A model generated the notes under the pieces. The model had not been told where the DNA came from. It ran no database searches and saw only the letters and a program-made list of their open reading frames with translations. The position numbers and the translations under genes were made by a program. Shown here one piece after another: positions 1-8,476 of a stretch of 64,000 nucleotides of DNA. Source of the stretch: Paenibacillus oleatilyticus (GTDB lineage: Bacteria > Bacillota > Bacilli > Paenibacillales > NBRC-103111); the NCBI RefSeq assembly GCF_018998565.1, contig NZ_JAHNZO010000015.1:113036-177035 (forward strand), given 5' to 3'. Each line of letters begins with the position of its first letter. The first letter of the stretch is position 1.

Positions 1-522
1 TTCGTGCTGTCGGCACTGAAAATTCCGTCCGTGACGGGAAGCAGCTCGCATCCGACGGGCACAGGGCTCGGAGCGGTCATGTTCGGTCCGCTGCCGATGA
101 GCGTGCTGGGCTCCATCGTGCTGCTGTTTCAAGCTCTGCTGCTTGCCCACGGCGGGCTGACGACCCTCGGAGCCAACGCGTTCTCCATGGCTGTCGCAGG
201 TCCGTTCGTAGGTTACATGGTGTACAAAGGAATGATGAAGTCGACCGGCAAGCAAAAGCTGTCTATCTTCACGGCGGCGGCGCTCGCCGACCTGTCCACT
301 TACATCGTAACGTCGCTTCAGCTGGCGCTCGCTTTTCCGGCCGAGCAAGGCGGCGTGGCGGCCTCGCTTCTCAAATTCGGCGGCATCTTCGCCGTAACGC
401 AAATTCCGCTGGCCATCAGCGAAGGACTGCTGACCGTATTAATCTGGAACTGGCTGCAAGCCTACAGCTCGGAAGAGCTGTCGCTGCTGCAGCGTAAAAT
501 GAAAGGAGCGCGCGAGCTATGA
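1..522 (+). CDS. cbiM: CbiM, cobalt ECF transporter substrate-binding membrane subunit (5' partial)
   Basis: This is the C-terminal part of CbiM, the integral membrane protein that captures Co2+ in the CbiMNQO importer supplying cobalt for B12 synthesis. The frame is open from base 1 (it begins [20 protein letters not shown]), so the true start and the N-terminal metal-binding end lie upstream of the window. The HPTGTGLGA stretch followed by several hydrophobic helices is typical of CbiM/NikM. The stop overlaps the cbiN start (ATGA), and cbiN, cbiQ and cbiO follow in one operon. A separate CbiN-type subunit favours cobalt over nickel; metal specificity is inferred. Confidence 0.93.
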   Translation, partial: FVLSALKIPSVTGSSSHPTGTGLGAVMFGPLPMSVLGSIVLLFQALLLAHGGLTTLGANAFSMAVAGPFVGYMVYKGMMKSTGKQKLSIFTAAALADLSTYIVTSLQLALAFPAEQGGVAASLLKFGGIFAVTQIPLAISEGLLTVLIWNWLQAYSSEELSLLQRKMKGAREL

Positions 523-803
523 AAACCGCAACCAAAAACATCCTGCTGCTTGCCGCCGTCGTCCTGCTGGCCGTGCTGCCGCTGCTCTTCGTGAATGGGG
601 AGTTCGGCGGTGCCGACGGCGCCGCCGAAGAAATGATCAAGACGATCCAACCGTCCTACGAGCCCTGGTTCTCGTCGCTGCTGGAGCCGCCGGCCGAAAC
701 CGAAAGCATGCTTTTCGCGCTGCAGGCCGCCATCGGAGCCGGATTTATCGGGTACGTGATCGGCCTGTTCCGGGGTAAGGCGTCCAAGTCGAAGCCGCAA
801 TGA
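519..803 (+). CDS. cbiN: CbiN, cobalt transport accessory protein
   Basis: A 94-residue protein with an N-terminal membrane helix (about residues 8-26), an extracytoplasmic loop and a second helix near residues 68-86: the two-helix layout of CbiN, which assists CbiM in metal loading. The loop carries the family-like segment [12 protein letters not shown]. It overlaps the cbiM stop and the cbiQ start by four bases each, so translation is probably coupled. The C-terminus is basic and cytoplasmic. Length is normal for the family. Confidence 0.92.
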   Translation: MKTATKNILLLAAVVLLAVLPLLFVNGEFGGADGAAEEMIKTIQPSYEPWFSSLLEPPAETESMLFALQAAIGAGFIGYVIGLFRGKASKSKPQ

Positions 804-1603
804 TTCGGCTGATCGATTCGCTTTCTTACAGCAACCGGCTGCGCGGCATGTCCCCGATGTGGAAATGCGGCTTCGCGGCCGCGCTGTTCATGCTGTCGTA
901 CGGATCGCATCCTCCCGTCCAGGCGGCGATTTTCGCCTGGATGATCGTGTGGGTCGTCCGGTATGCCCGAATTCCGCTAAAAGCTCATATGGTGATGCTG
1001 GGAACGGCTTGCCTGTTTTTTATCGCCAGTCTGCCGGCTCTGCTCATCGAGATCCAGCCGGGAAGCGCCGCCGCTCCCGGCTCCTCTGCGTTCGTTCTAT
1101 GGTCCCGGCCGTACGGGTCCGTCTATATCACCGAGACAGGGCTGCATACGGCTGCGGCGTTGTTCATGCGGGCGGCGGCCTGCTTGTCGGCCGTTTCGTT
1201 CGTCATGTTCACGACCCCGGTGGCCGAGCTGTTTCAAGTGATGAAACGGCTGCGGGTTCCGGTTCTGGTGCTTGAGCTGATGCTGATCACGTACCGCTTC
1301 CTGTTTATTTTGACGGAGACGGCGCACGATCTGTATACCGCGCAGCGGGCCCGCGGAGGACACAACGGCTTTCGCGGTAAGCTGAACGACACGGCGATGC
1401 TGATCGTCCGGCTGTTCGTCAAGACGATGCACCGCTACAAAGGATTGTCGCACGGTCTTGTCTCCAGAGGATTTACCGAGGAAATCCGTCTTGCCCCTTA
1501 CCGGGCCGGTACGGTTTCTGCCCGATACCGCCTCGAAAGCGGCATCGGCGTCGCGATATTATTGCTGCTGGAGTGTTGGCTCCGCTGGAGGGGAATCGTA
1601 TGA
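800..1603 (+). CDS. cbiQ: CbiQ, cobalt ECF transporter transmembrane (T) component
   Basis: A 267-residue polytopic membrane protein, the energy-coupling T component that links CbiM/N to the ATPase. Several hydrophobic helices lie in the N-terminal half. The later RARGGHNGFRGKL and GLVSRGFTEE segments are the two short Ala-Arg-Gly-type coupling motifs that contact the ATPase. Its ATG overlaps the cbiN stop and its TGA overlaps the cbiO ATG. Length is usual for CbiQ. Confidence 0.92.
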   Translation: MIRLIDSLSYSNRLRGMSPMWKCGFAAALFMLSYGSHPPVQAAIFAWMIVWVVRYARIPLKAHMVMLGTACLFFIASLPALLIEIQPGSAAAPGSSAFVLWSRPYGSVYITETGLHTAAALFMRAAACLSAVSFVMFTTPVAELFQVMKRLRVPVLVLELMLITYRFLFILTETAHDLYTAQRARGGHNGFRGKLNDTAMLIVRLFVKTMHRYKGLSHGLVSRGFTEEIRLAPYRAGTVSARYRLESGIGVAILLLLECWLRWRGIV

Positions 1604-2451
1604 AACCGATGTTGGAAGCGCTGGACCTCCGGTACAGCTATCCCGGCACCCGGGAGGAAGCGCTGCGAAGCTTGACCTTAACGATACCGCAAGGAAAAAA
1701 GACGGCGATCTGCGGCCACAACGGGTCCGGCAAGTCGACCTTTTTCCTGCATGCGATCGGCATCCACCGCCCCGCTTCGGGACAGCTGAAGCTGAAGGGC
1801 GCGCCTCTATCGTACCGCCGCGACGACCTGCTGCGGCTTCGGCGGCAGATCGGTCTTGTTTTCCAGGACCCGGAGCAGCAGCTGATCTTGAATACGCCCT
1901 ACGAAGACGTCTCCTACGGTCTGCGCAATGCCGGACTCCCGGAGGACGAGATTGCCGTCCGTACAGAGCGGATGCTGCTCTCCATGGGGCTGAAGCCTCT
2001 CGCCGACACCCCGCTGCATCAACTGAGTCTGGGGCAAAAGAAGCGCGTCGCGCTGGCGGGTGTGCTCGTGCTGGAGCCCGAGCTTCTGCTGCTGGACGAG
2101 CCGACGGCTTACCTCGACCGCTTGTCCGAGCGGCAGCTGCTGGAGGAGCTGGACCTCGCCCAAGAGCAGGGGATTACGGTTGCAATGGCGACCCACGACA
2201 TGAATCTGGCCTACGCTTGGGCCGATTGGGTGCTGGTCATGGACCAAGGCACATGCTGTATGGCGGGACCGCCGCACGAAGTGTTCGCCGACGAAGAGAA
2301 GCTGCGCCAGCTTGGACTGGAGCCGCCGATGCTGCTGGAGCTTTGGCAAGCGCTCCCGGCGGCCGTTCGCAGAAGCCATACCCCGCCCCGCAGCATCGAA
2401 GCGATGAAAGCTTTTTTGCAAAGCGGCTATGGGGCCGCAGGCGCTCTTTAG
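1600..2451 (+). CDS. cbiO: CbiO, cobalt ECF transporter ATP-binding protein
   Basis: A 283-residue ABC ATPase that drives the cobalt importer. Visible motifs are Walker A GHNGSGKS, Q-loop VFQDPEQQ, signature LSLGQKKR (Leu in place of the first Gly of LSGGQ), Walker B LLLLDEPTAYLD and the switch His in ATHDMN. I chose the ATG at 1600 because it overlaps the cbiQ stop (ATGA) and has GGAGGGG at 1587-1593; an in-frame GTG at 1573 has no comparable site. It is the last gene of the operon. A short GC-rich inverted repeat at 2463-2480 follows but has no clear U-run. Confidence 0.94.
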   Translation: MKPMLEALDLRYSYPGTREEALRSLTLTIPQGKKTAICGHNGSGKSTFFLHAIGIHRPASGQLKLKGAPLSYRRDDLLRLRRQIGLVFQDPEQQLILNTPYEDVSYGLRNAGLPEDEIAVRTERMLLSMGLKPLADTPLHQLSLGQKKRVALAGVLVLEPELLLLDEPTAYLDRLSERQLLEELDLAQEQGITVAMATHDMNLAYAWADWVLVMDQGTCCMAGPPHEVFADEEKLRQLGLEPPMLLELWQALPAAVRRSHTPPRSIEAMKAFLQSGYGAAGAL

Positions 2452-2507
2452 CAAGCAAACCAAGCGGCTCCGCCTCCGCTGGAAATACTGCCTTTTTAAA
2501 ATAATAC

Positions 2508-2536
2508 TTGTATCATTATCGGTTTAGTTGTATATT
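2508..2536 (+). promoter_or_regulatory. Promoter of the riboswitch-metE transcript
   Basis: A sigma-A-like promoter: -35 TTGTAT (2508-2513), a 17-base spacer and -10 TATATT (2531-2536), placing the start near 2543 and about 20 bases before the riboswitch core. Confidence 0.6.
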
Positions 2537-2557
2537 GTTACAGAATCACAACTGAAT

Positions 2558-2750
2558 ATTGTGGGAACAGGTGCTCCCCTACGTTCGCGTATCGGAGCTT
2601 AAAAGGGAAGCCGGTGAAAAACCGGCGCGGTCCCGCCACTGTAACGGAGGAGTTTTACGCCATACTTAGCCACTGATCTGCGGATTGGGAAGGCCGGCGC
2701 AAGACCATGATTCCGGAGCCAGGAGACCTGCCTGTTCTGACAGCACTGCT
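2558..2750 (+). promoter_or_regulatory. Cobalamin riboswitch
   Basis: The leader has the conserved elements of an adenosylcobalamin riboswitch: an AGGTGCTCCC-type start of the domain, GGGAAGCCGGTG with a GAAA-closed stem, the TCCCGCCACTGTAA core, and the B12 box AGCCAGGAGACCTGCC at 2717-2732. It lies on the transcript of metE, the B12-independent methionine synthase. The expected logic is that B12 turns metE off, since MetH can then make methionine. A terminator hairpin follows, so control is probably by premature termination, perhaps with a translational step (see the leader ORF). Exact ends are approximate. Confidence 0.93.
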
Positions 2751-2780
2751 TTACCTACGGGAGATAGGGAGGTGTTAAAG

Positions 2781-2840
2781 ATGGCAGCCGCCGTACGTAT
2801 TCAACGAGGGGCATCTTTATCCTTTTTCGCTTTAGGGTAA
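2781..2840 (+). CDS. Possible 19-residue leader peptide between riboswitch and terminator
   Basis: An ATG preceded by a strong ribosome site (AGGGAGGTG, 2766-2774, spacing 6) opens a 19-codon frame, MAAAVRIQRGASLSFFALG, ending at TAA 2838-2840. The stop lies inside the right arm of the terminator hairpin, so a translating ribosome would overlap that hairpin. CCTA at 2754-2757 can pair with TAGG at 2765-2768 next to the ribosome site. There is no known family. The sequence supports a translatable ORF; that it is translated or regulatory is inference. Confidence 0.4.
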   Translation: MAAAVRIQRGASLSFFALG

Positions 2841-2854
2841 AGATGCCTTTTTTT
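2810..2854 (+). terminator. Intrinsic terminator of the metE leader
   Basis: GGCATCTTTATCC (2810-2822) pairs with GGGTAAAGATGCC (2835-2847), with one G-U pair and a 12-base loop, and is followed by seven T. It lies between the riboswitch and the metE ribosome site and is the probable off-switch. Confidence 0.85.
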
Positions 2855-2910
2855 GTATGTTCAGCAGGAAAAAGTCAGATAAAAAACAAAACCTGAGGAG
2901 GCATATAAAC

Positions 2911-5205
2911 ATGAGTCGGATCGTAAGCAGCAATATCGGATACCCGCGCATCGGCGCGAAACGGGAATGGAAAAAGCTACTGGAATCGTTCTGGGCAGGC
3001 AAATTGCCGGAGGAGCAGTTCGTAAGCGGGCTGGAGGCACTCCGCCTGGCGCATCTCAAGGTTCAGCAGGAAAAAGGAATCGAGCTCATTCCGGTAGGAG
3101 ATTTTTCGTTATACGACCATATGTTTGATACGGCGGCGATGTTCGGGCTCGTTCCGAAACGTTTTGCTTACGACGGCGGTCCGGTCCCTCTCGCCACCTA
3201 TTATGCCATGGCCCGCGGAAACCAAGGCGCTCCGGCGTGCGAGATGACCAAATGGTTCAATACGAACTACCACTACATTGTGCCCGAATTGAACGGTCTG
3301 ACTCCAACATTGACCGTGAACAAGCCGCTGGAAGCTTACCGCGAAGCGAAGCGCAAGCTCGGGATCGATGGGAAGCCGGTTCTGATCGGACCGTATACGT
3401 TCCTCAAGCTGTCCAAAGGCTATTCGCCGGAGCAGTTGGACGCCTTGATCGAATTGTTCCTGCCGCTTTACAAACAAATTTTGACCGAATTGGAGCAGGA
3501 AGGCGCGACATGGGTACAGATCGACGAGCCGATTCTGGTTACGTCTTTATCCGAGACCGATATGGAGCGAATCGCAGACATTTATTCGCAGCTGCACGCA
3601 GCCACTCCCGGTTTGAAGCTGATGCTGCAGACGTATTTCGATTCGGTCGAGCACTACGAGCGGACGGTCGCCCTTCCGGTACAAGGCATTGGATTCGATT
3701 TCGTCCACGGAGCGGAGCGGACTATCGCCGCCCTGCGGACGCATGGGTTCCCGACCGGCAAGGCGCTGGGCGTCGGTTTGATCGACGGGCGAAACGTATG
3801 GCTGGCCGACCTCGAAGCCAAGCTGCAGCTGCTGGATGAGGTGTCCGCTCTCGTTCCGTCGGGGACGTTGATCGTTCAGCCTTCCTGCAGCCTGCTGCAC
3901 GTCCCGGTGACGACCCGGACGGAAGAGCAGGCGAACGCCGATCTGCTGCCCTTCCTGGCCTTCGCCGACGAGAAGTTGGACGAAGTCGTTCTGCTGGGCA
4001 AGACGGCGGCCGGAGAACGAACGGACGCCGTACGGTCCGGGCTGGAAGCAAGCGCACGGCTCGTCCGGGAGCTGAACGCCTCCCCGCTGCGCAACCGGGC
4101 AGCCGTGCGTGCGGCTACCCGCCATATTGCCGGGGGGCTATCGGCCAGACAAAGCCCTTATTCCGTGCGCCATATTCTCCAGCAAAATAAATTCCAGCTT
4201 CCGCTCCTGCCGACAACGACGATCGGCAGCTTCCCGCAGACGCCGGAAGTGCGACAAGCGCGCAAACGCTGGAGAACCGGGGAATGGAACGAAGCGCAGT
4301 ACCGTACCTTCGTACAGGAGCAAATTCAAGCCTGGATTAACATTCAGGAAGAGCTTGGCTTGGACGTGTTGGTGCACGGCGAATTCGAACGGACGGACAT
4401 GGTGGAGTTTTTCGGCGAGAAGCTGGACGGCTTCCTGTTCACCCGGAACGGCTGGGTTCAATCGTACGGCTCCCGCTGCGTCAAGCCGCCGGTCATCTAC
4501 GGCGACGTCGAATTCGTCCAGCCGATGACGGTGGAAGAAACGGTCTATGCGCAGTCGCTGACGAGCAAGCCGGTCAAGGGCATGCTTACCGGTCCGGTCA
4601 CCATCCTGAACTGGTCGTTCGTCCGCGATGATATTTCCCGGGAACAAGTCGCCTACCAGATCGCCCTGGCGCTGCGCCAGGAGGTGGAGGCGCTGGAGAA
4701 CGCGGGCATCGGCATGATCCAGATCGACGAGCCCGCGCTGCGCGAAGGCTTGCCGTTGAAACAGCAGGATTGGCAGCATTACCTGGACTGGTCGGTGCAC
4801 GCCTTCCGCTTGACTTCCGCCGCCGTGAAGGACACGACGCAAATTCACACGCATATGTGCTACTGCGAGTTTCATGACATTATCGATGCGATCCGCGCTC
4901 TCGATGCGGACGTCATTTCCATCGAAACGTCGCGCAGCCACGGCGAGCTGATGCAGAGCTTCGACGAGCACACGTACGATCAGGGCATCGGTCTGGGCGT
5001 GTACGACATTCACAGCCCGAGGGTGCCAGCCGTCGACGAAATGGTTCGCACGATCGAACGCGCGCTGTCCGTATTGGAGCCGGAGCTGTTCTGGATCAAC
5101 CCGGATTGCGGGCTCAAGACGAGAGGCGTCGAAGAAACAGTCGCTTCCCTGCGCAACATGGTCGCTGCCGCGGAACAATTCAGAGCGCGCTGCGCCAAAG
5201 CGTAG
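2911..5205 (+). CDS. metE: MetE, cobalamin-independent methionine synthase
   Basis: A 764-residue 5-methyltetrahydropteroyltriglutamate-homocysteine methyltransferase, which makes methionine in the cytoplasm without B12. It is full length with both TIM-barrel halves. The zinc ligands are visible: His648 and Cys650 (THMCYC), Glu672 (SIETSRS) and Cys733 (NPDCGLKTR). The N-terminal SSNIGYPRIGAKREWK is typical of the family. I chose the ATG at 2911 because TGAGGAGG (2894-2901) precedes it; an upstream in-frame ATG at 2857 lies on the terminator flank and adds a non-homologous tail. It is controlled by the cobalamin riboswitch. Confidence 0.97.
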   Translation: MSRIVSSNIGYPRIGAKREWKKLLESFWAGKLPEEQFVSGLEALRLAHLKVQQEKGIELIPVGDFSLYDHMFDTAAMFGLVPKRFAYDGGPVPLATYYAMARGNQGAPACEMTKWFNTNYHYIVPELNGLTPTLTVNKPLEAYREAKRKLGIDGKPVLIGPYTFLKLSKGYSPEQLDALIELFLPLYKQILTELEQEGATWVQIDEPILVTSLSETDMERIADIYSQLHAATPGLKLMLQTYFDSVEHYERTVALPVQGIGFDFVHGAERTIAALRTHGFPTGKALGVGLIDGRNVWLADLEAKLQLLDEVSALVPSGTLIVQPSCSLLHVPVTTRTEEQANADLLPFLAFADEKLDEVVLLGKTAAGERTDAVRSGLEASARLVRELNASPLRNRAAVRAATRHIAGGLSARQSPYSVRHILQQNKFQLPLLPTTTIGSFPQTPEVRQARKRWRTGEWNEAQYRTFVQEQIQAWINIQEELGLDVLVHGEFERTDMVEFFGEKLDGFLFTRNGWVQSYGSRCVKPPVIYGDVEFVQPMTVEETVYAQSLTSKPVKGMLTGPVTILNWSFVRDDISREQVAYQIALALRQEVEALENAGIGMIQIDEPALREGLPLKQQDWQHYLDWSVHAFRLTSAAVKDTTQIHTHMCYCEFHDIIDAIRALDADVISIETSRSHGELMQSFDEHTYDQGIGLGVYDIHSPRVPAVDEMVRTIERALSVLEPELFWINPDCGLKTRGVEETVASLRNMVAAAEQFRARCAKA

Positions 5206-5270
5206 CTCATACGGAGCCGTCCCTTAAGGCATAGAACGGCTTATGGCTCCCCTCTTCGACAATCGTAAAA

Positions 5271-5339
5271 AAAGAAACCGTTTCTTTGCACAATGGAGTT
5301 GGAGGCATACTCCCCATTGCAAAGGAGACGGTTTCTTTG
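5271..5339. terminator. Long inverted repeat, likely bidirectional terminator
   Basis: An imperfect hairpin with arms of about 28 bases (5271-5298 and 5312-5339) and a loop of about 13 lies between the convergent metE and glucanase genes. Outer arms AAAGAAACCGT/ACGGTTTCTTT match exactly. On the minus strand it runs into T-rich sequence (TTTCTTTTTTTACG), suiting termination of the glucanase; on the plus strand it could stop metE. Confidence 0.6.
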
Positions 5340-5398
5340 TCGTCGCAGCTTTTGACGAAAGAAGGCTGCTTTAGCGTTGTTGGCTTCGCGCCGACAGG

Positions 5399-6631
5399 TC
5401 AGTTGACTTTGACAAACGACCACTTTTGCGCATCCGTTCCATTGTCGCTCCACTGCTGGACCGCCGCGCCGTCGGCGGTCGAGGAACCGGATACATCCAC
5501 GACGAGCCCGTTCGTTTTTGAAACAATCTTATAATAGCCGCCGCCCGCATCGACGATACTCCACCTTTGCGCAGCGCTGCCGTTATCGTCCCATTGCTGC
5601 AGCTGCACGCCGCTGGAAGTCGACGAGTTGGGCACATCCAGCACTTTTCCGCTGTGAACGGCCGTGAGCTTGTAGTAGCCGTCCCCGGCGCTCTCCACCT
5701 TGAACTTCTGGTTATTGGCGACGTAGTTGGTCCATTGCTGTATTTTGGCCCCGCTCTGCGTCGACACGTCCACGACATCCATCACCTTGCCGCTGGCCTT
5801 GGAGGCTATCGTATAAATGCCTCCGTTGACAATACCCGGCGAAGCTTGGTACACGCGCACGTAATCCACCAGCATTTGCGCCGGGAACGGTGTGGAAGGA
5901 TCGGGGCTGCCGGGCCAATTGCCGCCCACGGCAAGATTCAGCAGGAGGAAGAACGGCCGTTGAAACTCCTCCGTGTTCCCGGTGCCATTTTCAATATAAA
6001 AAGCGTTGTACTCCTGTCCGTCCACAAACCATCGGATATATTTGGAGTCCCACTCGATGCTGTACACGTGATACTGGGAAAAATCGAGATTGCCGGAAAC
6101 CCGCCCGTAATCGGCGTGTCCTCCCGCATCCCAGTGTACGGTGCCGTTGACATGCGGGTTGTTGTTGACCCGTTCCATAATGTCGATCTCGCCGCACCCA
6201 GGCCAGCCCACCGCATTGATGTTCGAGCCCAGCATCCAGAATGCCGGCCACAGCCCTTGACCGGAGGGCAGCTTGATACGCGCTTCGATTTTCCCGTAAG
6301 TAAAGCTTTTCAAATTTTGGGTTTTGATCCGCGCAGAGGTGTAATTCATGCCGCCATAAGACTCCTTGCGCGCCGTAATGACGAGATTCCCGTCCGCAAC
6401 CCGCACATTTTCGGGCCGGTTCGTATAATACTGCAGCTCATTGTTTCCCCACCCGTTCTGGCCCGTGCCGATTTCCGCAGACCAGTTGGCGGAATTTAAA
6501 GCATTGCCGTTAAATTCGTCGCTCCAGACCAGATTCCAGTTCGGGGCCGCATTCGCACCGCCGACGGGCACCAGGGCGACCAGGAGAGTAAACAGCAGAA
6601 AAAAACTTAGCAGCTTTCCTCTTTTCAACAT
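5399..6631 (-). CDS. Secreted GH16 beta-glucanase with C-terminal ricin-type lectin domain
   Basis: A 410-residue exported glycoside hydrolase, probably an endo-beta-1,3(4)-glucanase (laminarinase). A signal peptide (residues 1-28, ending GGANA) is followed by a GH16 domain (about 30-265) with the catalytic EIDIME motif (two Glu and the middle Asp). Residues about 275-410 form a ricin B/CBM13-like domain with three repeats, each with a Q-x-W-like motif (IQQW, LQQW, VQQW), probably binding polysaccharide. The ATG has AGGAGGG at 6638-6644 (minus strand). A promoter and a cre-like site lie upstream. The exact glucan substrate is not decidable here. Confidence 0.93.
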   Translation of the reverse strand: MLKRGKLLSFFLLFTLLVALVPVGGANAAPNWNLVWSDEFNGNALNSANWSAEIGTGQNGWGNNELQYYTNRPENVRVADGNLVITARKESYGGMNYTSARIKTQNLKSFTYGKIEARIKLPSGQGLWPAFWMLGSNINAVGWPGCGEIDIMERVNNNPHVNGTVHWDAGGHADYGRVSGNLDFSQYHVYSIEWDSKYIRWFVDGQEYNAFYIENGTGNTEEFQRPFFLLLNLAVGGNWPGSPDPSTPFPAQMLVDYVRVYQASPGIVNGGIYTIASKASGKVMDVVDVSTQSGAKIQQWTNYVANNQKFKVESAGDGYYKLTAVHSGKVLDVPNSSTSSGVQLQQWDDNGSAAQRWSIVDAGGGYYKIVSKTNGLVVDVSGSSTADGAAVQQWSDNGTDAQKWSFVKVN

Positions 6632-6677
6632 GAAATTCCCTCCTCATTTTCGGATTCTGTCCCAAAACAGCATCAAA

Positions 6678-6691
6678 TGACAACGTTTACA
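6678..6691 (-). promoter_or_regulatory. cre-like CcpA site upstream of the glucanase
   Basis: TGACAACGTTTACA matches the cre consensus TGWAARCGYTWNCW at all but one position. It lies between the predicted transcription start (about 6699, minus) and the glucanase ATG, a typical repressing position. Confidence 0.5.
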
Positions 6692-6705
6692 CAAGCTGTA
6701 ATTTC

Positions 6706-6738
6706 ATTATAAACGGCCTCCACTGGGTTGATCAACCT
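6706..6738 (-). promoter_or_regulatory. Glucanase promoter with a perfect palindrome over the -35
   Basis: On the minus strand, -35 TTGATC (6730-6735), an 18-base spacer and -10 TATAAT (6706-6711). The -35 lies inside the perfect 12-base palindrome GGTTGATCAACC (6727-6738), a possible operator for an unknown regulator. Confidence 0.55.
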
Positions 6739-6874
6739 AAATTATGGTTTTATTTACATTTTGAAGGATTTCGAGCACCTATGACAATAAGCACAAATAA
6801 AGCGGCAGCCTGGACAGACAACTAAAAACATTTCACTTATAAATCGGAAAATGTGGTGGTATTTTTCTAAAGAC

Positions 6875-6902
6875 TTGATTTGTAACGATATCTTAGTACA
6901 AT
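6875..6902 (+). promoter_or_regulatory. Promoter of the ArsR-family gene
   Basis: -35 TTGATT (6875-6880), a 16-base spacer and -10 TACAAT (6897-6902). The -10 ends only six bases before the ATG at 6909, so the message would be leaderless or nearly so. Confidence 0.5.
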
Positions 6903-6908
6903 AGTTTT

Positions 6909-7199
6909 ATGACTACTCAAAAAATAACAAGTGATGAGCTCAGAGTCAAAATATTCAAAGCATTAGCTGATGAAACAAGATTAGACATCATACGAGTTCT
7001 ATACGCCGGCAAGAAGGAAATGAATTGCGGAGAAATAGGAAACATTCGCGATACTTCCAAATCGAATACTTCGTATCACTTGCGTACTTTGAAGGAGGCG
7101 AAATTAATCAACGTACGAAAAGATGCCCAAGCAAAGTATACGAGTCTCGATTTGGAGACTTTTCAAACTTACTTACCTGGATTTCTGGATACGTTGTAG
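6909..7199 (+). CDS. ArsR-family winged-helix transcriptional repressor
   Basis: A 96-residue ArsR/SmtB-type regulator. The family opening FKALADETRLDIIRVL and the recognition region SKSNTSYHLRTLKEAKLI are clear. I see no Cys-x-Cys metal site near the recognition helix; the single Cys sits in the NCGEIG segment, so it may not sense arsenic-type metals. No ribosome site precedes the ATG, and the promoter -10 is almost touching it. It lies 76 bases before an MFS exporter on the same strand and probably controls it. The region is AT-rich compared with its neighbours. Confidence 0.9.
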   Translation: MTTQKITSDELRVKIFKALADETRLDIIRVLYAGKKEMNCGEIGNIRDTSKSNTSYHLRTLKEAKLINVRKDAQAKYTSLDLETFQTYLPGFLDTL

Positions 7200-7275
7200 A
7201 AGGGAATCTCTTTTTTTCTTCATTAGTTCAATTATCATTGAACTTTAGAACAAATAAATGGAAAGGGTGGATACC

Positions 7276-8457
7276 ATGTTAAGATTAACAATCTTATTAT
7301 TCCTCGTCATGTTTGTCATCGGCACGGATACTTTTTTGATTTCTCCGCTCATCCCCACGCTTCAACAATTGTTTCATATCCCGACCGAATCTGCCGGTTG
7401 GATGGTCGGAGCCTATGCTTTAGGTTATGCCCTATTCGCGCTGATTGCCGGACCGCTTTCCGATGGTTGGGATCGCAAAAAGGTTATGCTTTCCGGCATG
7501 GTATGCTTCTCGGTTTCAACCCTGTTATGCGGCTTTGCCACAGGTTTTTGGTCGATGTTCTTATTCCGTTTTTTAGCCGGAATCAGCGCGGCATTTACGG
7601 CTCCTCAAGTCTGGGCCTCGATCCCTGCCCTGATCCCGACGCCGAAGATCGCCAAAGTATCCGGAATCGTCATGGCCGGCGTGGCTGCTTCCCAAGCGTT
7701 CGGCATCCCTATTGGAAGTCTGCTTGCCTCCATCCATTGGTCTTATTCTTTTTTTACAATCGGAACATTCGCGTTATTCGTGGCAATATTCATCTACTAT
7801 GCTTTGCCCGAAATGAAACCGGATCAAGGCCAAATCACCAAATCTCCTATTTTCAGTAGATACATCCCGCTATTGAATAGTCCAATGGCGAGAAGAGCTT
7901 TCTTCGCTCATTTCTTATTTCAATGCGGATTCTTTGCCTCCTTCTCTTTCATCGGAAAATGGGTGACGGATCGCTTTCACCTTCCAATCGATCAAGCGGG
8001 GTATGTGATGTTTTTTCTTGGTCTCGGGAATATAGTCGGGAGCCTCTGCGGTGCCTATGTGATCAAAACATTAAACCGTTTCAACACGCTGGTTGCGGGC
8101 ATTCTTGTCTCTATTGCATGTTTTATCGTTTTGCCCCACTTGCCATCGGTTGCGGCTTTCGATAGTGTTTACTTTTTCATATTCGTTACCATGGGAATCG
8201 CTTTTCCACTCATATTGGGACTGCTGAATTCGTTAAATCCGACCATCCGCGGCACGATCTCCAGCTTGGCCAGTTCGATCATGTACGCAGCGACAACGCT
8301 CGGTTCTTGGATCGCAGGCCTGATTTACGCGTCTTTTAACGGTTTTTCCGCCGTTGGCTTGTTTGCGGCTATTTGCTTTGCCGGTTCGTTGTTATTGTTT
8401 ATATTCAGCGGTATTTTGGCCAGTGACGCGAAAACAAAGAAGGAGATTGCAGCATAA
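7276..8457 (+). CDS. MFS exporter (DHA1 type)
   Basis: A 393-residue major facilitator with about 12 hydrophobic helices. GPLSDGWDRKKVMLSG between helices 2 and 3 is the MFS motif A form. It resembles DHA1 drug/sugar efflux proteins; the substrate is unknown. I chose the ATG at 7276 because AAGGGTGG lies five bases upstream; an ATG at 7258 contains that site. It follows the ArsR gene and is probably under its control. The ISL3 remnant begins 19 bases after its stop. Confidence 0.88.
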   Translation: MLRLTILLFLVMFVIGTDTFLISPLIPTLQQLFHIPTESAGWMVGAYALGYALFALIAGPLSDGWDRKKVMLSGMVCFSVSTLLCGFATGFWSMFLFRFLAGISAAFTAPQVWASIPALIPTPKIAKVSGIVMAGVAASQAFGIPIGSLLASIHWSYSFFTIGTFALFVAIFIYYALPEMKPDQGQITKSPIFSRYIPLLNSPMARRAFFAHFLFQCGFFASFSFIGKWVTDRFHLPIDQAGYVMFFLGLGNIVGSLCGAYVIKTLNRFNTLVAGILVSIACFIVLPHLPSVAAFDSVYFFIFVTMGIAFPLILGLLNSLNPTIRGTISSLASSIMYAATTLGSWIAGLIYASFNGFSAVGLFAAICFAGSLLLFIFSGILASDAKTKKEIAA

Positions 8458-8476
8458 ATGCATAGAAGAAAATCAA

